Assembly (NCBI GenBank): GCA_023101885.1
Contig: JALPQD010000406.1
Span: 1,426,001-1,490,000 of the forward strand
Direction: 5' to 3'
From: Typhlomys cinereus
Taxonomy: Eukaryota > Chordata > Mammalia > Rodentia > Platacanthomyidae
Length of the DNA stretch: 64,000 nt
The translations under genes and the position numbers were made by a program. Below are positions 59,456 through 64,000 of the stretch, one piece after another (within the stretch, counting starts at the first letter, position 1; every line of letters begins with the position of its first letter). The notes beneath the pieces were generated by a model that did not search any database, had not been told where the DNA came from, and saw only the letters and a list, made by a program, of their open reading frames with translations.

Positions 59456-62400
59456 ATCTAGCTAAAATATTTTAAAATTTTGTTTGTGTGAATTTTTGAG
59501 GGCAACTTTGCTAAAGACAATAAAAGAAATATATGTCAGGCCCACAAAAAATTCTGAAAACAAAAAAGGAGGAAAACAGGCAATGATAAGTTAAATGCTG
59601 GATTTGCTAATCTTACATTCAGTAATATGTGTAATGTGTTTATGAATTATAAGATAATTCCAATGAAAGTACATGTCATTTTTCATTTTGTTGATATATA
59701 AAGCACATTTAGCAATGTGCTTTAGAATTATTGCAATGAATAATATTAATACATGCTTAGTGAAACTGAACTTGTCTATCTGGAACAAAATTCTATCAAT
59801 AACACTGAATAATGCATTTATTAGGATTCATGATACAATATAACTAGTAATTTACTGCATACAATGTGATAAATGACAAAAGATGAGCCCTTCAAATCAT
59901 TCTGGATGTGTCATTAGCAATTCAATTCACATTCTTACCTATACAAAATGTCTAAAACCACTTAACGGCTTTCTCAAAAGAGCCCCAGCTCAAGTTATTA
60001 ATATCTTTATTTTAATGCACATCTTGACTTTTCCTTAGGGACTAGCAAAGCTTATTTCATAATGCTGCAAAGAGAAAAGTGAGTTTTTATTCTGGTACTA
60101 TTCACAAAGAAAGAAATCTGACTCTCTTCTAAAGCTGACTAGGTCTCATGTGTTTATATAATTGTGCATTCATCAAACACTGTCTTTAAGAGCTGTCAGA
60201 ATGAATGATATAAAATCCTTAATTCTTTAATCATGATATACTCATATCAGTCATAAACATATACTATTCATTAAGGATTACAAAGATCAATACAAATTTC
60301 AAGTTTCCTTGACTTTTTAATAATAGCTGCTTATAAGAAAATCATATTTGACAATAGTTCCTTCAACACAGGAATATAAAGGTTAATGTACATGATGAGT
60401 TAAGGATAGTTTCATCGCAAATTTAATCAGCTTTTAAGTTTCCAATGCAGCTACATCTTGCTCTATAGGAACAAATCAAAGTGTGAATGTGGAAAACCAA
60501 TTCCTGGAAATACATATGAAGGTATCCTCAGTAATCAGGAGTCTAATGTCTTGGAGTATCTACTATGAAGGAATAATTCAATTAACTAATGAAGAAACTA
60601 CAGAAAAAATATTCATTTATTCCCGGTAATGCTCTGATTCAAAGTAGCACACAATTAGCAACACTGTGATTAGTAATGTCAGTTATGGTAAGTACACAAA
60701 AAAATTGCTGAGTTAGAATTTTCAAAGTTATATGTCATCAACTTTACGAAAAAAAATCTTTTAGTGTTCCTAAAAAACAAAAATGATTAAAATAATGTAA
60801 AAATTTATATCACTTACTAAAATATGAATTATATTGATAATGGTTAATGTATGCTATTCTTATTTTGAACATTTATTGTAATTGTAAAATATAAAATAAT
60901 CATATTTACATTAATAAACTTACTTAGAGAATTATAGCTGAAGAATCATGAGGTTACCAAGCTGTGACTCTTTCCTCTGTATGACTGAAATATGTGCTTC
61001 TGAGAGTAAGAATTATGATAAACTATTATCCTTAATTCAATTTTGAAATTTTCCTAACAAATACCAGTTTTAAGTAATAACAAATTTTTCCTGGGACCAG
61101 AGGACATTCTGAAAGTCACCTTAAGTGAGTTTCATTGTCATTTCAAAGAAAATAACAGGTATTGATATATGTCCATGAGAGTTTTTCTGAAGTAATATCA
61201 TCTTGAAATACTTCTTATCATAAAGACAAATGTATATAACATATCAAAATAGATAATATGAGAAGATTTTCAAATAACTGGAAGTGACAAGAGTTTATAA
61301 AATGTTGAAAGAAAAGAAGCCACTGACTACAACACAATGCCTTATTTCACTGAACAAATACTGTCTGCTTATGACATAGATAAAAACATTTGTTGTTGGT
61401 TGTAGATTCTGTCTAGATACAAGATTAGCTAATAGCCGCCAGTTTTGCTAAAAGACACCATATGTGTGCGCATGCTTGCTGGCACAAAATAGATGCACAA
61501 ATTATGTTACTTATTTTCTTACATGCCTGCTGTCATTGCCACTTGAAAATAGCTTCTCAGAAAAATGGATGTTTCTTTAAAAAGGCTTTAACATAATAAT
61601 TCACTATTCACTAGTCAATGCACAACAATGACCTAAAAGCTATATTCTCACATGTAAAGTACTAGATTTTTATGTAGAAAAAATGTATGCATTCTGGAAT
61701 AAACACAGGAAATAAGTAATTTTCTGTCCATTTGTCTGCATTGTTTCTGCTTTAACTACATTTAAATGTTTAATTTCACATTGCTGAACTAAATAGAAGA
61801 AAAATGATACAATAGACACATTTTTTTCTCAATTTTAAAGAGAAATTTGTCCTCAAGATGTTTTCATTGGGAGACAATAAAACTCAAGTACCACAAACAT
61901 GGTACAGTCACATGCCAGGACAGGAAAATTTCACACTTGCTTTCACCAAGGAACTGCAAGCCTTTGTGAAACTGAAGCCTTGCCACTTGGCAAAAGACCC
62001 AGACTCTTTTTCCCCTGCTTCTTTTGTCTCTGTGAATTCCAACCAGCACATTTACCACCAAGTCCCTTGACTAACAGAATTCATGGATCCCAACTTTCTC
62101 TTTATCTCTGCTTCTTTTTTCATTTAACTGTGAGTTTCCTCCATTTGAAGTTTAAAGCTATTTCCTCTCTTTTAGGTTTTCAGTCACCTTCCCCATACCT
62201 TATTTCTGCTAAGATGCGGACTCCCTTTCGGTGGTTAATTGTCTTCAATTATGTTTTTGAAGGCAAAGCTCCTAGAACTTTATTTGATTTTATTCATCAA
62301 ATCAAGATGGTTATGGGCTAAAAAATTGGTAGTTTATTTTTCAAAATTACCTGAAATAGCTTAATTGATTGGTTTGTTTCTATTATCTATTCTGTCTATT

Positions 62401-64000
62401 ACAACCTCACCTGCAAATAGAGCTTAACTTAAAAAAAAATATTGTCTGGCAATAGTATGCAAATTGTTAGATTTATTGTATCAGCATAGTAAACCATTTG
62501 CTAACAAAAAATTATCAGCAGAGTGAGTTGCATGTATAATATTCTAATCTTATTATACCATTTGATGATAACAATCTTAATTAGCTCTAACTTTATTAAA
62601 CAATCAAACTATTAAAGACACTATAACAAGAAAGAATAAAACAAATGAACTTAAAAACTATAAAATACGACAGAGTGGTTATTTTTCATATTATTAAAGT
62701 ATTTTAATAATATTATCACAAAATCAAATATGCTTTATATATGTGAAATGATAAAATAATCATTTTTAGCCAAGTAACCTGTATTTCCCATGAATCAATA
62801 TGATAAATATCTTCTAATAAGTTTGTTAAATTACTTCATTATCAGAAAGTTGGAATATCTTCATAATAAGCCTCAAAAGTATTGTAAATGAAAGAAAAAA
62901 TCCTATATATTTGGTGACATTGATGCTATTTCAAATCTCCATTTTCACATACATAGCCCTTTGAAAAACCTCTTCTGTGCATACAAATGACTTTCAGCTT
63001 TAGCCAGTTAAATAAGTACATGAAATATTATTAACAGATAGATATTTAACTTCTTTGTGATTATTTGGTGACTGAAATTGTAGAGTGAATAATGCAGTAA
63101 TCATTTTACTTAAATAGCAAAGTAAGACTCATTTTAGTCGTTAGTAGGAATGTAAAACAGGAGATTTAACAGGAGAAAGAAAGAGAGAGAGAGAGACTGT
63201 GTGTGTGTGTGTGTGTGCTGAAGTATTAAGGACTGTATAAAAAGATTTCACATTTTATCAAGAAGAGTTTGGTGAAGAACATGTACTTTGTCATCAAATA
63301 CACAACAAGGTGTGGATGACATGTATTTATGAAATATATGGTATAATTAACTAATGTAACTTTATCTGTGTAATTGAAGAATAAATAATCAAAAGAATTG
63401 CAGTGAGGAGGATGATGTTTTACCCACAGCCTGTTAAATTTGGCACAGAGTATGTGCAATGTGCAATTTGAAGGAAAGCCATCCAACAAAAACTTCTACT
63501 TTAATATGTCAAACTATGGATTTACTGCTCTAGACTTTATTTTTTTCTTTTTAAAAATCTTTGATAATAATGAAGTATAACTCTATGGATATTTGTGAAA
63601 AAGAAAATAAAATATGAAACTGTGCCTGGCACATGTTCTCTGTAATATCTTCAATATAAATCATAAGTTAGCTATATATAATTGTTTACATGCATTCTAC
63701 AAAGTTGTGTGCATGTGTAATTAACTTTGTGAAAGCATCCATTTATAAAAAAAATCATGTTCTGTCCATTGTCTTATACTGCAAAAACTTGGCTTATTTT
63801 GCATAAACTCATAATTCTTTCTAAGGGGACCTTACATGATTACAGGGTTTCACAAAAGGGTTATTATGAGTAACTATATATTATCATTTAAAACATCTGT
63901 GTTGTCAAATCCATTTAAATAGCACAGTGCAATGTTGAATTATTCAAAGTTAATTGTAGATCTAATTACAAATGTTCTTTCGCTGAAAAAGTAATTGACA
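59456..64000. other. Mostly unique AT-rich non-coding sequence
   Basis: About 4.5 kb without a recognised gene or transposon. A 140-codon plus-strand frame at 61899-62321 overlaps other frames on both strands (61858-62070). It shows no motif I know, no codon pattern and no splice context, so I do not call it. Confidence 0.45.
63182..63220 (+). repeat. (GA)n-(TG)n compound microsatellite
   Basis: A gagagagagaga run followed directly by tgtgtgtgtgtg. Confidence 0.92.

Noticed and set aside
61899..62321. 140-codon plus-strand frame
   Set aside because: No motif, no start context and overlapping frames on both strands. Compatible with chance.

Overview
The window reads as non-coding DNA from a mammalian nuclear genome, most likely a myomorph (mouse-like) rodent. 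It is AT-rich by eye and has no convincing intact protein-coding gene and no RNA gene of its own. The rodent call rests on the repeats: B4-type composite SINEs, B1-like remnants, an old Lx-like L1 3' UTR, two ORR1-like MaLR LTRs, and seven copies of a tRNA-derived SINE whose head is B2-like but whose body is not mouse B2 as I remember it. Species is not resolved. The SINE body and the L1 3' UTR argue against mouse or rat, and a dipodoid (jerboa or jumping mouse) or another non-murine myomorph is a guess.

Layout. 1-2.6 kb: unannotated AT-rich DNA. 2.8-4.65 kb: a 5'-inverted (twin-primed) L1 with a 16-bp target-site duplication (TSD). 4.65-11.1 kb: mostly unique sequence with small tandem repeats. 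11.1-15.8 kb: old SINEs, one interrupted by another, and two copies of a medium-length repeat I cannot name. 15.9-20.5 kb: the longest element, a plus-strand L1 with 5' UTR, broken ORF1, and an ORF2 that keeps the endonuclease start and the C-terminus but has lost the reverse-transcriptase core. 22.1-27.1 kb: three B2-like SINEs, a processed pseudogene of RNASEH2B, and a short L1 with an 18-bp TSD. 33-43.7 kb: three more B2-like SINEs, two B4 elements, an L1 composite (inverted ORF2 piece plus two consecutive 3' UTRs), an old L1 split by a SINE, and one unrecognised exon-like segment near 42 kb. 44.7-54.6 kb: an Lx-like L1 3' UTR, two ORR1-like LTRs (one with a 5-bp TSD), and the seventh B2-like SINE. 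56.8-59.5 kb: an old MIR, an old L1, and a young L1 with a 29-bp TSD inserted beside a B1. 59.5-64 kb: unannotated AT-rich DNA.

Nothing here forms a pathway or operon. What the sequence records is retrotransposition: L1 insertions of different ages, SINEs that presumably depended on L1, one host mRNA copied into the genome, and solo LTRs. Most long open frames fall inside these repeats (often antisense to the SINE or to the L1 3' UTR) or are no longer than chance allows. I did not find a new biological system. The best leads are the L1 rearrangements, the two SINE subfamilies and the exon-like segment.
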